Below, piece after piece: positions 10,143-21,531 of a stretch of 64,000 nucleotides of DNA. Within the stretch, counting starts at the first letter, position 1. Each line of letters begins with the position of its first letter. Under the pieces are notes generated by a model. It was not told the DNA's origin, searched no databases, and worked only from the letters and a program-made list of their open reading frames with translations. The DNA comes from Sorangium cellulosum So0157-2 (GTDB lineage: Bacteria > Myxococcota_A > Polyangia > Polyangiales > Polyangiaceae), in the NCBI RefSeq assembly GCF_000418325.1, contig NC_021658.1, forward strand, positions 7,888,001 through 7,952,000, read 5' to 3'. Made by a program: the position numbers and the translations under genes.

Positions 10143-10491
10143 CCGGCGCCCGGGCGGCGCGCGTCGCACCACGTCATCTCCCGGCGTCCACCGGGCCCGG
10201 GGCGCCCACCGCGCCGCCGGCGCCGCCGCGCCCTCCGCCGCTCACCCCGGCGGAGGGCGCGCGGCGCTCCCGCCCGCCCAGCGCAGGGGCCCGCGCAGGC
10301 GGCCCGCGCGGCGGACGGCGTGGCGGGCGGTCGCTGCGATGCCGCCCTGCGGCGTCGCAGCGACGCCGCGGCGCCGTCACGCCGCAGCAGCAGAAACCTG
10401 CAGCGCCGCGGCCCGACGACGCCGCACAGGCAATCAGCTGTAGGAGATCTACGCCTCTGGCCACATCGCAGCACGCACAAGCAGAGCGAAA
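10143..10491. other. GC-rich intergenic region with hairpins
   Basis: Apart from the terminator-like hairpin listed separately, it contains an imperfect hairpin around 10336-10360 (TGCGATGCCGC facing GCGGCGTCGCA). No gene is supported in it. Confidence 0.5.
10228..10260 (+). terminator. Hairpin after the gene at 9549
   Basis: A perfect 13-bp stem, GCGCCCTCCGCCG (10228-10240) with its complement at 10248-10260, encloses a 7-base loop. It lies about 85 bases after the stop. There is no T tract, so it is a structural terminator or 3' end stabiliser rather than a canonical intrinsic one. Confidence 0.5.
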
Positions 10492-11820
10492 ATGACCGAT
10501 TCCGTGAAAGAGAACTACGATCAAGCCGGTAGCTTCAGTTATCCTCAGTCTGCCATGGACCGTCGCGCGCAGATCACCGCAACCCCGCTTCATGTACCCA
10601 GCATTCTTGTGGTCCTTGATCCGGCGTGGCCGGCGCTCTTCAGCCTGTGCCTCGCGGTGGCGCCGGGCTGCGGGGTGCTCCTGCACCGCTGCGACGCGGC
10701 CACGGCCGCGACGATCGCCGCCGAGCGGCGGCCGCTCGCGATCATCCTGTCGAACGGCGTCTACGCGATGGATCCGGCCGAGTTCGACGCGCTCGCCCGG
10801 GACGTCCACTCGACGCTGCTGCGGCTCGACGAGGAGGTCAGCGAGCGGGAGCTGGAGGCGATGCTGAGCGGCGCGCTGCGCGAGACGCGCGAGATGAACG
10901 CGCAGCGCGAGGCGGCGCGGCGCGACGAGGGCAGCGGGCGCTACACGGTGATCGGCGCCCAACGCCGCGAGACCGTCGGCGCGATGAGCGCCGTGGACGC
11001 GCGCGCGGCGTCGCGGCCGGGCGCGAGCGCCGATCCCCGGCTCGCGCCGCGGCTCCGCGATTCGTCGCCGGGGCCGAGCACGATGCCGCCGCCGTCGTCG
11101 CGCGCCGGCGCCCCGCCCTCGGTCCGGCTGCCGCTGCCGAGCAGCCTCCCGGTCACCCCGGTGCCTCCGTCCAGCGTGCCGCCGTCGTTCCGTTCGCCCC
11201 CATCGGTGCGCTCGGCGCCGCCGTCGTCGCGCGCGCAGGCGCCCGCCTACGCCTCGGGCGTGCCTCGCTCGGTCCCGCCGCCCGCCTCGCGCCCGCTCTC
11301 GAGCCTGCCGCCGGCCCATCCGACCGCCGCGGGCGCCCCGCTGTCGGTCCCGCCCCCGTCGACCCGCGCGGCGGCCGCCTCGGTGCGCGCCGAGCTGCGA
11401 TCGAGCCCGCCCCCGTCGACCCGCGCGCTGCCGAACGCGCCGCCGCCGTCGTCGCGCGCGCCGGGGGGCCCGGTCGCGCGGCGGCCGACGCCGATGCCGC
11501 CGTCGAGCTCGCAGGCCGGGCCACCTTCCTCCACGCGGACGCTGCCGAGCCCGCCGTCCGTGCGGGGCATGTCGAGCTCGCCCGCCTCGGTGCGCTCGAC
11601 GTCGTCCGGCCGGGTCCCGGGCACCGAGCCCCCGCCGTCGATCCGGACGATGGGGCCGCTGTCGGCCCGCCTGGCCCCGGCTTCCTCGGTGCGCCCCGAG
11701 CTGTCGCCGCGCTCGGGCGTGCGGGAGCGGGGCAGCGAGGAGCTCGACGCCGTGTTCGAGGATCAGAAGCTGCCGCTCGACGCGCTCGCGCGCGGCAACC
11801 GGGGCAGCTCGACGCGCTGA
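10492..11820 (+). CDS. Unknown protein with receiver-like N-domain and Pro/Ser-rich tail
   Basis: The 442-aa frame may start at ATG 10492 or at ATG 10555. Residues about 35-130 alternate hydrophobic strands and helices (SILVVLDPAWPALFSLCLAV, then RRPLAIILSNGVYAMDP) much like a response-regulator receiver domain. The phosphoacceptor Asp is not where expected, so it may be a pseudo-receiver. From about residue 180 to the end the protein is low complexity, with repeated PPSSR, PPSVR and PPSTR motifs and no predicted structure. A scaffold or phosphorylation-dependent hub is a guess. The adjacent FAD oxidoreductase is convergent. Confidence 0.55.
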   Translation: MTDSVKENYDQAGSFSYPQSAMDRRAQITATPLHVPSILVVLDPAWPALFSLCLAVAPGCGVLLHRCDAATAATIAAERRPLAIILSNGVYAMDPAEFDALARDVHSTLLRLDEEVSERELEAMLSGALRETREMNAQREAARRDEGSGRYTVIGAQRRETVGAMSAVDARAASRPGASADPRLAPRLRDSSPGPSTMPPPSSRAGAPPSVRLPLPSSLPVTPVPPSSVPPSFRSPPSVRSAPPSSRAQAPAYASGVPRSVPPPASRPLSSLPPAHPTAAGAPLSVPPPSTRAAAASVRAELRSSPPPSTRALPNAPPPSSRAPGGPVARRPTPMPPSSSQAGPPSSTRTLPSPPSVRGMSSSPASVRSTSSGRVPGTEPPPSIRTMGPLSARLAPASSVRPELSPRSGVRERGSEELDAVFEDQKLPLDALARGNRGSSTR

Positions 11821-11887
11821 AGCGCCGGGGCGGCGCTCTCCGGCGAGCGCAGGAGCGCGCCGGACGGCGCCGCTACCCTACGCTACC

Positions 11888-13417
11888 CTACCCACGCGGG
11901 CGCGCGACCCACGACACGGTGGAGGCCGCGACGCGCCCGAGCAGGTCGCCGGCGATGTCGATGAGCGCGGGGGGCGCGGGGGCGCCGAGATCGCGGCCCA
12001 GGTCGACGAGGATGCGGTCGACGCACTCCATCGCGCTCGAGGCGGCGAGCTCCATGCCGGCGCCGCGCCCGCCGGCGGCGCGCCCCGCGAGGTAGAGCCC
12101 TCGCACGGGCGTGTACACCGCCGGCCGCGCGCGGCCGACCTGGCCAGGCGTCTGCGCGGTCCCGGCCGCGAGCTCGGCGCCCGGCCCGCGCTCGTCCCCG
12201 GGCGAGCCGTCGACGAAGACCGCCTCGGAGAGCAGGCCGGGCACCGCGCCGGCGAGCGCGCGCAGGAGCTCGTCGACCGTCGCGGCGGGCGCGCCGGGCG
12301 AGGCGCCGCCGCTCGCGCCGGACACGGCGCACGCGCAGAGGAGCTCGTGCCCGGGCGGCGCGAGCGACGGATCGAAGCGCGTCGGCGCGACGCAGTAGAA
12401 CGGCAGGGCCGGCGCGCCGGCGCCGCCGCCGAGGCCGGCGAGCGCGCCCGCCGCGGCGAGCCGCCGGCGCAGGCCGATCTTCACCTGGGCCTGCCTCGGC
12501 TGCGGCGTCAGCGCGCGGACGCGCGCCACGTACGCCTCCGGGAAGTGCGGCTCGCCCACGAGCTCCGCGACCGTGGACGCGAGGCCGGCGGTGCTCACCA
12601 CGATGCCCGCCGACAGGGTCGTCCCGTCCTCGAGCTCCACGCCGCGCACGCGCCGATCGCGCACGAGCACGCGGCGCACGGCCGTGCCCGTCCGCACGGC
12701 GGCGCCGAGCTCGCGGGCCAGGCGGCAGAAGACGTCGGGGACCCGGGCCGCGCCGCCCTCGGGGTAGCTCTGCCGCCCGGAGCGGGCGAGCTGGCGCGAG
12801 GCGAGGAGCGCCTCGCCGGCCGACGCCTCGGATCCGGGCAGCAGCAGCGGCAGGCCGAGCAGCCCGCCGAGCCGGGCCGCGGCCGCGGGGCGCGGGAGGA
12901 AGCGCGCCGCGTACGCCTCGGCCGTCACGTCGTCGCACGCGGCCAGGTCCACGTCGCGCATCGCTGTCGCGTGCGCGAGGAGGCGCGCGGCGCGCGCGGC
13001 CTCCAGGGGCGTGAGCTCGAGGGCGCGCGCGAGATCCAGCGCGGACGCGGCGAGCCGCCGGAGATCCGCCGGGAGGGCGACGCGGCCGCCGCGCTCCGCC
13101 CCGGCGCGGCCTCCGCGCGCGGCGCCGGCGAAGCAGAGCGCGGCGGGCTCGGCGCTCTCGCGGAAGGCGATGGCGTCGACCTGCCCCACGCGGCGGAGCA
13201 CGTCGCCGAGCGGGCCGTCCTCGCCGCGGCAGAGCATGTGCGTGCCTGTATCGACACGGAAGCCGTCCCGCTCGACCGCCGCGGCGGAGCCGCCCAGGCG
13301 GCGCTCCTTTTCGGCGAGGAGGGTCGGGATGCCGGCGTGCGACAGGAGGAGCGCCGCGGCCGCGCCGCCGACGCCCGAGCCGATCACCACCGCGCGCAAG
13401 GGGACCTCGTCGTCCAT
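11888..13417 (-). CDS. FAD-dependent oxidoreductase of the CrtI/phytoene desaturase type
   Basis: Start ATG 13417 gives 509 residues opening directly with the FAD-binding motif VVIGSGVGGAAAALLLSHAG near residue 9, followed by GGSAAAVERDGFRVDTG. The C-terminus has the second FAD contact (YTPVRGLYLAGRAAGGRGAG). This layout is shared by carotenoid desaturases, carotenoid isomerases and related flavoproteins. The frame is open far upstream, but that part is antisense to the kinase gene and is excluded. No other carotenoid gene lies nearby, so the substrate remains open. Confidence 0.75.
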   Translation of the reverse strand: MDDEVPLRAVVIGSGVGGAAAALLLSHAGIPTLLAEKERRLGGSAAAVERDGFRVDTGTHMLCRGEDGPLGDVLRRVGQVDAIAFRESAEPAALCFAGAARGGRAGAERGGRVALPADLRRLAASALDLARALELTPLEAARAARLLAHATAMRDVDLAACDDVTAEAYAARFLPRPAAAARLGGLLGLPLLLPGSEASAGEALLASRQLARSGRQSYPEGGAARVPDVFCRLARELGAAVRTGTAVRRVLVRDRRVRGVELEDGTTLSAGIVVSTAGLASTVAELVGEPHFPEAYVARVRALTPQPRQAQVKIGLRRRLAAAGALAGLGGGAGAPALPFYCVAPTRFDPSLAPPGHELLCACAVSGASGGASPGAPAATVDELLRALAGAVPGLLSEAVFVDGSPGDERGPGAELAAGTAQTPGQVGRARPAVYTPVRGLYLAGRAAGGRGAGMELAASSAMECVDRILVDLGRDLGAPAPPALIDIAGDLLGRVAASTVSWVARPRG

Positions 13418-13497
13418 GACGTCGCGAGAACATAACGCGGCGAGCCCGCCCGCGGCGTATCGCGCAGCACCGTCCGGCGTCGCGCGGCATCTCGCGA

Positions 13498-13605
13498 AGG
13501 GCGCGACCGCGGCGAGGCGCGCGACGCCCGCCGCGAGGCGCGCGACGCCCGCCGCGAGGCGCGAGACCGCCGCGAGGCGCGCGACGCCCGTCGCGAGGCG
13601 AGCGT
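13498..13605. repeat. Degenerate tandem repeat upstream of a kinase gene
   Basis: Five imperfect copies of a roughly 21-bp unit containing GCGAGGCGCGCGACGCCCGC fill the gap between the divergent oxidoreductase and kinase genes. It ends just before the kinase promoter. Confidence 0.7.
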
Positions 13606-13634
13606 TGACCCTCGAGAGCAGCCGCCCGTAGAGT
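13605..13634 (+). promoter_or_regulatory. Candidate sigma-70 promoter for the kinase at 13661
   Basis: TTGACC (13605-13610) and TAGAGT (13629-13634) are separated by 18 bases. The start point would be near 13641, leaving a leader of about 20 bases. Confidence 0.5.
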
Positions 13635-13660
13635 GTAGCCTTGCAGCCGACGTGCCCGCC

Positions 13661-15367
<1,707 letters not shown>

Positions 15368-15379
15368 GCGCTCCGGTCC

Positions 15380-15398
15380 GGCGCGCCCCGGGCGCGCC
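15380..15398 (+). terminator. Short palindromic hairpin after the kinase gene
   Basis: GGCGCGCC-CCG-GGCGCGCC, 13 bases after the stop, can form an 8-bp stem with a 3-base loop. No T tract follows. Confidence 0.35.
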
Positions 15399-15555
15399 GC
15401 CGGCGGCGGACGGATCCCCCCGCGCAGCGCGCCGATCCGGCGTGGACGCGCCCGCGCCGGGATCGCGCCGGCGCCGCGGCAGGCCTCCGTCGCCCGGCAT
15501 TGCGCCGCGCGCCAGCACGGTCGCCGCGCCTCGCGCGTACTAAGCTAACCCCCCC

Positions 15556-18500
15556 GTGACGCCCGCCCCCGCAGAAGAGCCACGGCGCCCCTCGCCGCGC
15601 GCGCCGGGACGCATGCGCCGCGCCGCGTCCGCCGCGGCGGCGGCGCTCGGGCTGACCCTGGTGTTCACCGGCGCTGCGGCGGTCGGCGTCGCGCTCCACC
15701 TCGACATGCCCGCCGCGCGCCGCGTCGCCCGCGACGCCACGAACCGGCTGCTCGGCTCTCTCTTCTACGGGCGGATCGTCGCCGACGAGATCGACAGGCT
15801 CGGCCTGAACGGCGTGCGGATCCGCTCCGCGGTCGCGATCGATCCGCGGGGGAACAAGGTGATCCGCGCGAGCGGCATCGCGGCGCGCGCCGACGTGCTC
15901 GCGCTCGTCCGCGGCGCGCTCTTCGGGACGGGCGCGCTCCGCGTCGAGATCCCGTCCATCCGGGTCGAGCAGATCGAGGTGCTGGTCCAGGACAACGGCG
16001 CCGACGGGGTCACCCTCGGCGACACGTTCGCGCCGCTGCCGCCGAGCCGCCCGCCGTCGTCGGCGCCCGAGGCGCCGCCGCGCGAGGTCGTCGTCGCGCT
16101 CTCGCGCATCGAGATCGGGCGCGGGTGGGTCCACGGGCAGCTCGCGCCGCGCGCGCTGGACGCCGACATCAACCGGCTCGTCGGGTCGGTGCACATCGGC
16201 CCGGACGGCGTGGCGGTCGACGTGGACCAGACCGGCCTCGTGGACCGCGCGCTCCTGCCGAGCCGGACCGCGGGCACGGCGAACTACCACCTCCGCGCGG
16301 GCGACAAGGTCCGGATGTGGAGCAGCTTCGCCGGCCGGCTCGCCGACGTCGAGATCACCGCGCGGGCCGTGCTCGACGAGGATCACCTCGAGGCGCACGC
16401 GAGCGTCCCGCGCGCCACGCCGGAGCAGCTCCGGAGCCTCCTGCCGGATCACCCCCTCACCGAGCCGGTCGCCGCGCGCGTCGCCGTGAACGGCCACCTC
16501 CCCCAGCTCGACGTGGCGGCCTCGTTCTCGGCGGATCCGGCCGGCCCGGCGGGGGGCAGCGCCGCGCTCGCGGGGCGGCTCGACGTGACGGGGCCCGTCC
16601 GGCTCGACGCCGACGTGCAGGCGCGCGACGTGGATCTGCGGCTCTTCGGCGTGCGCTTCTCGTCCGATACGACGGGCGGCGAGCCCGGCGCCGCCCCCGC
16701 ACGGACAGGCGCCGCGCCCGCACGGACAGGCGCCGCGCCCGCACGGACAGGCGCCGCCCCCGCACGGACAGGTACCGCGCCCGCACGGACAGGTACCGCG
16801 CCCGCACGGACAGGCGCCGCCCCCGCACGGACAGGTACCGCGCCCGCACGGACAGGCGCCGCCCCCGCACGGACAGGTACCGCGCCCGCACGGACAGGCG
16901 CCGCCCCCGCACGGACAGGTACCGCGCCCGCACGGACAGGCGCCGCCCCCGCACGGACAGGTACCGCGCCCGCACGGACAGGCGCCGCCCCCGCACGGAC
17001 AGGTACCGCGCCCGCACGGACAGGCGCCGCGCCCGCACGGACAGGCGCCGCAGCGACCAAGGCCGCGCCGGAGGAAGCGGCGACCTCGATCACCGCGGAG
17101 GGCCGGGTGCGCGCCGAGCTCGGCGACGAGCTCCGGCTCGCCGTCGAGGCGCGGACGGAGCCGACCGAGCTGCTCGGAGAGCGGGTGCCGGCCGCGGACG
17201 TCCACCTCGTGCTCGACCGCGGCGAGCTCCACGTGCGCACGCACCTCCACGAGCCGGGCGCGCCGATCGACGCCGCCGTCTCGCTCCTGCCGGGCGGCCA
17301 GGGCATCCGCTTCGCGGCCACCGTCGACATCCCGGCGATCGCCGCGGCCCCGCGCCTCGCCGGGCCCGTCGACGGCGCCGGCCGCGTCCGCGTCGAGGGG
17401 AGCCTGCGCGATGGAGCGCTCGACGCGCAGGTCGAGGGCGCGTTCGCCAGGCTCCGGATCGGCCCCGACGTCGCGCTCGCCAGCGCGCGCTTCGCGGGGC
17501 GGGTCACCGGGCCCCTCGACGCGCTCGCGGTGAGCGGCTCGCTCTCCGGCCAGGAGGCGCTCGCCGGCGGCCACACGTTCGACGAGGTCACGGCGCAGAT
17601 CTCCGGCCCGCTCGCCGCGCCGAAGCTCCGCGCGACGGTCACCGACGGCGACGACGCCCTGGACGCCTCGGCCCGGCTGAGCTCCGCCACCGGGGCCCTG
17701 CGCGACATCGAGCTCCAGCTGAAGCGCGACGGCGCCGTGGTCGCCGGGAAGATCGCGGCCATCGACCCGTCGGCCGGAGGGCTCGCCGTCGAGGGGCTCG
17801 AGCTCGCCTCCCCGGAGCTCGGCTCGCTCAAGGGCCGGCTCGCGGTGCGCGGCGACGACGTGACCGGACGGCTCCAGGGCGATGACATCGACGTCGGCCG
17901 CCTCGCGCGGATGCTCGGGATCCCGCTGCGCGTGCGCGGGCGCGCGGACGTCGACGTCGCGCTCGACCACGACCGCAAGACCGGGCGCTCGGGCCACGTG
18001 CGGCTCGATCTCACGGGCGGCGAGGTCGCGTTCCTGTCCGGCGTCTCGGCGCGCCTCACGGCGACCTTCGAGCGCGACCAGCTCAAGGCCGACGGGCTCG
18101 TGCGCATCGACGCGGCGGCGCCGCAGCCGGCCGGAGGACGCGCGGCGAACGGCGCGCCGAACGATGGGGCGAACGTCGCGCTGCCGCGGTGCGCCGGCAC
18201 CCTCGCGAGCGTGCGGGTGTCCGGCGCCGAGGGCGCGCTGAAGGGGCCTCTCCTGCGCGCGGAGACGTGGGCCGGCCTCGTGGGGCAGGCCGAGGTCGCC
18301 GCGGACGACTGGGACCTCGGGTGCCTCGCGCGGCTCATGCCGATCGCGCACGTCGTGAGCGAGGTCCGCGGCAAGCTCACGACCCGCTTCCGGGTGTCGC
18401 GCGCGCCCGGCGAGGCGTTCCCCTCGCTGCACGACGTGCTCGTGCGGACGCAGGGCCTCGCGCTCGCGGGGCCTCACCGCCTGGGCGCCGAGCGCCCCGC

Positions 18501-20850
18501 CTGGGACTCGCGCTTCATCGACGCGCAGCTCAAGGGCTCGCTCGACGGCACCACCGGCAGGGCCGAGGCCGCGCTGACCCTGTACGACGGCGGGCTGCTC
18601 GCCGACGCCTCCGGCTCGATCGACCTCGACCTCGCGGCGCTCGCCGGTCCGCCCGCGGGCCGGTGGACGTCGCTCCTGCGCTCGCCCGTCGCCGCGCAGG
18701 TCTCCTTCCCGCGGCGCGCCGTGGACGAGCTCACCACCCTCCCCTCCTTCGTGCGCGACGCGCTCCCGCCCCTCGCCGGCGAGCTGCGGATCGACGCCTA
18801 CGCGGGCGGCACCCTCGCGCGCCCGTCCCTGACCGCGCGCACCCTCTGGTGGGGCCTCACGTACGCGCCGCCGGGCGCGACGGGCGCGACGGAGCTCCTC
18901 TTCCCCACCGATCTCGACGCGTGGCTCACGTACGACAGCGAGAAGGCCACGCTGGACGCGCACGTCACGCGCGGCCCGGACGAGATCGCGACCGCGCGCG
19001 CCGAGGTGATCGCGCCGCTCGACCGCCTCCTCGCGGACCCCTCGCCGCGCGCGCTGCGCGGCGCGCCCCCGCCCCCGGCGTGGACCGGCCGCCTCCGCGC
19101 GACGCTGCGCGACGTCCCGCTCGGCGAGATCCCGCTGCTCGGCGACAGCGGCATCGGCGGGCGCGTGAGCGGCGAGATCGAGATGCGCGACCTCAACGTC
19201 GCGCCCGCGCTCACCGCGCACCTCACGGTGCCGGGGGTCACGATCGGGAGCGATCTCGCCTTCGAGCGCGGCGTGCTCTCGCTGCGGATCGATCCCAAGC
19301 GCGGGACGGACCGCGGGGAGCTCCGCGTCACCGAGCTCGCGCTCGAGGGCCCGCGCGGCGGCAAGCTCCGGGCGAACGCGTACGCCAGCGTGCGCTTCCG
19401 CCACGGGTTCCTCCCGGTCCCCGACGGCGAGCGCACCGACCTCGCCCTCTCGGCGGAGCGCTTCCGGCTCGCGGCGCTGCAGCCCCTGGTCGGCGGGCTG
19501 CTGAGCAAGATCGACGGCACCCTGGACGGCGACCTGCGCGTCGAGCTCGGCGGCGCGTCCGGAGACGAGGGGGGCAGCGTCCGCGCCCACCTGGAGGTCC
19601 GCGACGGGGTCGTGCACATCCCCGAGCTCGGGCAGGAGCTGCGCGACGTCGCCGCCCGCGTCACGGCCGACGGCGGCGTCGTCCGGATCGAGGGCCTGCG
19701 CGCGGCGGGCACCACCGGGCAGGCGCAGGGATGGGCGCTCCTCCGGCTCAACGGGCTCGCGCTGCGCGACGGGGCCGGGGCGCTGACCATCGCCGACGAC
19801 CAGGCGCTCCCGCTCACGCTCGAGGGGGTGCCGCTCGGGACCGCCTCGGGGATGCTGTCGTTCATCGCGGAGAAGAAGCCCGGCGAGCTCGCGCTCTACG
19901 CGACCGTCCCGAGGCTCCGCCTCACGCTGCCGGCGACGAGCAGCCGCGACGTGCAGCCGCTCGGCGACAACCCCGACATCTCCGTCTCCCACCCGCTCGG
20001 GCCGGAGAAGCAGAAGCGCGCCGCGGACGCGCTCCGCTACGCGATGACGTTCGACGTGCGCGACGCGGCGGTCAGCGGCGCGGGGCTGCGACTGCAGCTC
20101 CGGAGCGAAGAGGACGCGCCGCCGCGGGTGGAGATCGGCGAGGACGTGCGGGTGTCGGGCGGCATCGTGATCGCGCGGGGCGCGCTCGAGATCTACGGCA
20201 AGGCGTTCGAGATCGAGGGTGGGCGCGTGCGCCTGCGCGAGGAGGAGGCGTCGAACCCGCACCTGAACGCCACGGCGCACTGGGACGCCCCGGACGGCAC
20301 GCGCATCCACGTCGCCTTCAACGGCAACCTCCGGCCCATCACGGAGCGGTCGCTGCGCTTCACCTCGAGCCCGCCGAGCTCGCAGCAGGACATCCTCGCG
20401 CGGCTCCTGTTCGGCGCAGATTTCTCCGAGGGCGCGCAGGCGGCGGGCGCCGAGACGCCCGGGGGGGTGGCCGTGGGCCGCGTCGCCGCGTCGGTCGGCA
20501 GCGAGCTCGCGACGGCGCAGTTCAACGCGCTCCTGAGCGGCATCGCGCCGCTGCGCGGGCTGTCGACGCGGTTCGGGACCACGGCGGACGGCGCGCTGCG
20601 GACGAGCCTCGTCTACCGCCTGAACGACGATCTGACCGCGCAGGCCACCTTCCAGGAGGGCGCGGTGCAGGGCACGACCGGCGAGAGCGGGCCGACCCCG
20701 GGGGGGACGGCGAGCGAGCGCGGCACGCGGACCGAGGTCACCATCGACTGGCGCTTCGACGAGCACTGGACGCTCCGCGGCACCGTGGGCGTCGACGAGC
20801 GCCAGACGACCTCGGGCGTGCTCGACCTGCTCTGGCACTACCGGTACTGA
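15556..20850 (+). CDS. TamB-like (DUF490) envelope translocation/lipid-transport protein
   Basis: The GTG at 15556 begins a 1764-aa protein with one N-terminal membrane anchor (about 30-50, AAAAALGLTLVFTGAAAVGV). A very long run of short beta strands follows, as in TamB/AsmA-family bridge proteins. The last 400 residues match the DUF490 style, with SSPPSSQQDILARLLFG and a terminal beta-barrel-like segment ending LLWHYRY. TamB-type proteins span the periplasm and help move lipids or outer-membrane proteins. Residues 378-496 are a repetitive insertion described at 16687-17043. No tamA/BamA-like gene adjoins it. TACTAA at 15538-15543 may be the -10 box. Confidence 0.85.
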   Translation: MTPAPAEEPRRPSPRAPGRMRRAASAAAAALGLTLVFTGAAAVGVALHLDMPAARRVARDATNRLLGSLFYGRIVADEIDRLGLNGVRIRSAVAIDPRGNKVIRASGIAARADVLALVRGALFGTGALRVEIPSIRVEQIEVLVQDNGADGVTLGDTFAPLPPSRPPSSAPEAPPREVVVALSRIEIGRGWVHGQLAPRALDADINRLVGSVHIGPDGVAVDVDQTGLVDRALLPSRTAGTANYHLRAGDKVRMWSSFAGRLADVEITARAVLDEDHLEAHASVPRATPEQLRSLLPDHPLTEPVAARVAVNGHLPQLDVAASFSADPAGPAGGSAALAGRLDVTGPVRLDADVQARDVDLRLFGVRFSSDTTGGEPGAAPARTGAAPARTGAAPARTGAAPARTGTAPARTGTAPARTGAAPARTGTAPARTGAAPARTGTAPARTGAAPARTGTAPARTGAAPARTGTAPARTGAAPARTGTAPARTGAAPARTGAAATKAAPEEAATSITAEGRVRAELGDELRLAVEARTEPTELLGERVPAADVHLVLDRGELHVRTHLHEPGAPIDAAVSLLPGGQGIRFAATVDIPAIAAAPRLAGPVDGAGRVRVEGSLRDGALDAQVEGAFARLRIGPDVALASARFAGRVTGPLDALAVSGSLSGQEALAGGHTFDEVTAQISGPLAAPKLRATVTDGDDALDASARLSSATGALRDIELQLKRDGAVVAGKIAAIDPSAGGLAVEGLELASPELGSLKGRLAVRGDDVTGRLQGDDIDVGRLARMLGIPLRVRGRADVDVALDHDRKTGRSGHVRLDLTGGEVAFLSGVSARLTATFERDQLKADGLVRIDAAAPQPAGGRAANGAPNDGANVALPRCAGTLASVRVSGAEGALKGPLLRAETWAGLVGQAEVAADDWDLGCLARLMPIAHVVSEVRGKLTTRFRVSRAPGEAFPSLHDVLVRTQGLALAGPHRLGAERPAWDSRFIDAQLKGSLDGTTGRAEAALTLYDGGLLADASGSIDLDLAALAGPPAGRWTSLLRSPVAAQVSFPRRAVDELTTLPSFVRDALPPLAGELRIDAYAGGTLARPSLTARTLWWGLTYAPPGATGATELLFPTDLDAWLTYDSEKATLDAHVTRGPDEIATARAEVIAPLDRLLADPSPRALRGAPPPPAWTGRLRATLRDVPLGEIPLLGDSGIGGRVSGEIEMRDLNVAPALTAHLTVPGVTIGSDLAFERGVLSLRIDPKRGTDRGELRVTELALEGPRGGKLRANAYASVRFRHGFLPVPDGERTDLALSAERFRLAALQPLVGGLLSKIDGTLDGDLRVELGGASGDEGGSVRAHLEVRDGVVHIPELGQELRDVAARVTADGGVVRIEGLRAAGTTGQAQGWALLRLNGLALRDGAGALTIADDQALPLTLEGVPLGTASGMLSFIAEKKPGELALYATVPRLRLTLPATSSRDVQPLGDNPDISVSHPLGPEKQKRAADALRYAMTFDVRDAAVSGAGLRLQLRSEEDAPPRVEIGEDVRVSGGIVIARGALEIYGKAFEIEGGRVRLREEEASNPHLNATAHWDAPDGTRIHVAFNGNLRPITERSLRFTSSPPSSQQDILARLLFGADFSEGAQAAGAETPGGVAVGRVAASVGSELATAQFNALLSGIAPLRGLSTRFGTTADGALRTSLVYRLNDDLTAQATFQEGAVQGTTGESGPTPGGTASERGTRTEVTIDWRFDEHWTLRGTVGVDERQTTSGVLDLLWHYRY
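16687..17043 (+). repeat. 17 in-frame 21-bp repeats inside the TamB-like gene
   Basis: Seventeen exact-length 21-bp units encode GAAPART or GTAPART. Units 1-4 are GAA. From unit 6 the two forms alternate strictly to unit 17, so the later part is a 42-bp higher-order repeat in which every second unit carries GGTACC. The array adds 119 low-complexity residues between two beta-rich segments and does not break the frame. Confidence 0.97.
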
Positions 20851-20955
20851 GCGGCGCGCGGGGCGCCTCCGCGCCGCGGGGGGCGTCAGCGCGCCGCGGG
20901 GGCGCCAGCGCGCCGCGGGGGCGTCAGCGCGCCGCGGGGGCGCCGGCGCGCCGCG
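20851..20955. repeat. GC-rich near-tandem repeats between convergent genes
   Basis: Several copies of GCGCCGCGGGGGCG with small changes fill the gap between the convergent TamB-like gene and the gene at 20956. They can fold in many registers and may serve as a bidirectional terminator. Confidence 0.55.
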
Positions 20956-21453
20956 CTACCCCGCGGCCCGCGCAGTCAGCCGGATGTCGCGCCCGGCGAC
21001 GCGGAGCGTGGGCGGCTCGGCCTCGACGAGCAGCGGGGCGAGCTGCGACTGCGCGTGGCGAGAGAAGCGCGCCTCGAGCGCGCCGCCGCGGGCGCGCGCG
21101 TACACGACGCCGTCCTCGCCGAGGGAGAGCGTCGCCGGATCGAGCGGCTCCTCGGTCCCGTCGAACAGGACCAGCGTGACCGCGCCGCCGTCGCCGATCC
21201 GGAGCGCGTCGACGAAGAGCGGGGCGTCGTCGGCCTGGAAGTAGCACCAGTCGTAGCCGTTCGAGAGGATCGGACGGCCGTCGTCCGGGTGCCGCGCGAT
21301 CCACGACCTCAGCCCGCGCTCGAGCGCGGGGTGGTCGACGCGGGCGCCGTCGTGCCAGAAGCGGCCCTCGCGGTCGAGCCGGATCGAGCTCTCGCGGGAC
21401 GTCCCTGGGGGCGGCGCGAACCGGAAGAAATCAGGATGGTCGCCGGGCTTCAT
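20956..21453 (-). CDS. DUF1285-like small protein
   Basis: The 165-aa product has no signal peptide or membrane segment. The order of features SSIRLDREGRFWHDGARVDH, then PILSNGYDWCYFQADDAPLF, resembles the DUF1285 family, in which a short DG-W-x-G-xxI strand pair is followed by a V-x-DAPF strand. The match is by eye and the function of that family is not known to me. It is divergent from the methyltransferase gene, with about 80 bp between the starts. Confidence 0.65.
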   Translation of the reverse strand: MKPGDHPDFFRFAPPPGTSRESSIRLDREGRFWHDGARVDHPALERGLRSWIARHPDDGRPILSNGYDWCYFQADDAPLFVDALRIGDGGAVTLVLFDGTEEPLDPATLSLGEDGVVYARARGGALEARFSRHAQSQLAPLLVEAEPPTLRVAGRDIRLTARAAG

Positions 21454-21531
21454 GGGTCACCTCGCAGGAGAGATGCGGCCCGGCGCGGCGCCGCGCAAGC
21501 CGCGCGCGCCGGGGAGTACTATAGCGAGCCC

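Noticed and set aside
16687..17043. CRISPR-like or intergenic satellite
   Set aside because: The 21-bp units are in frame with a complete coding sequence and have no spacers.
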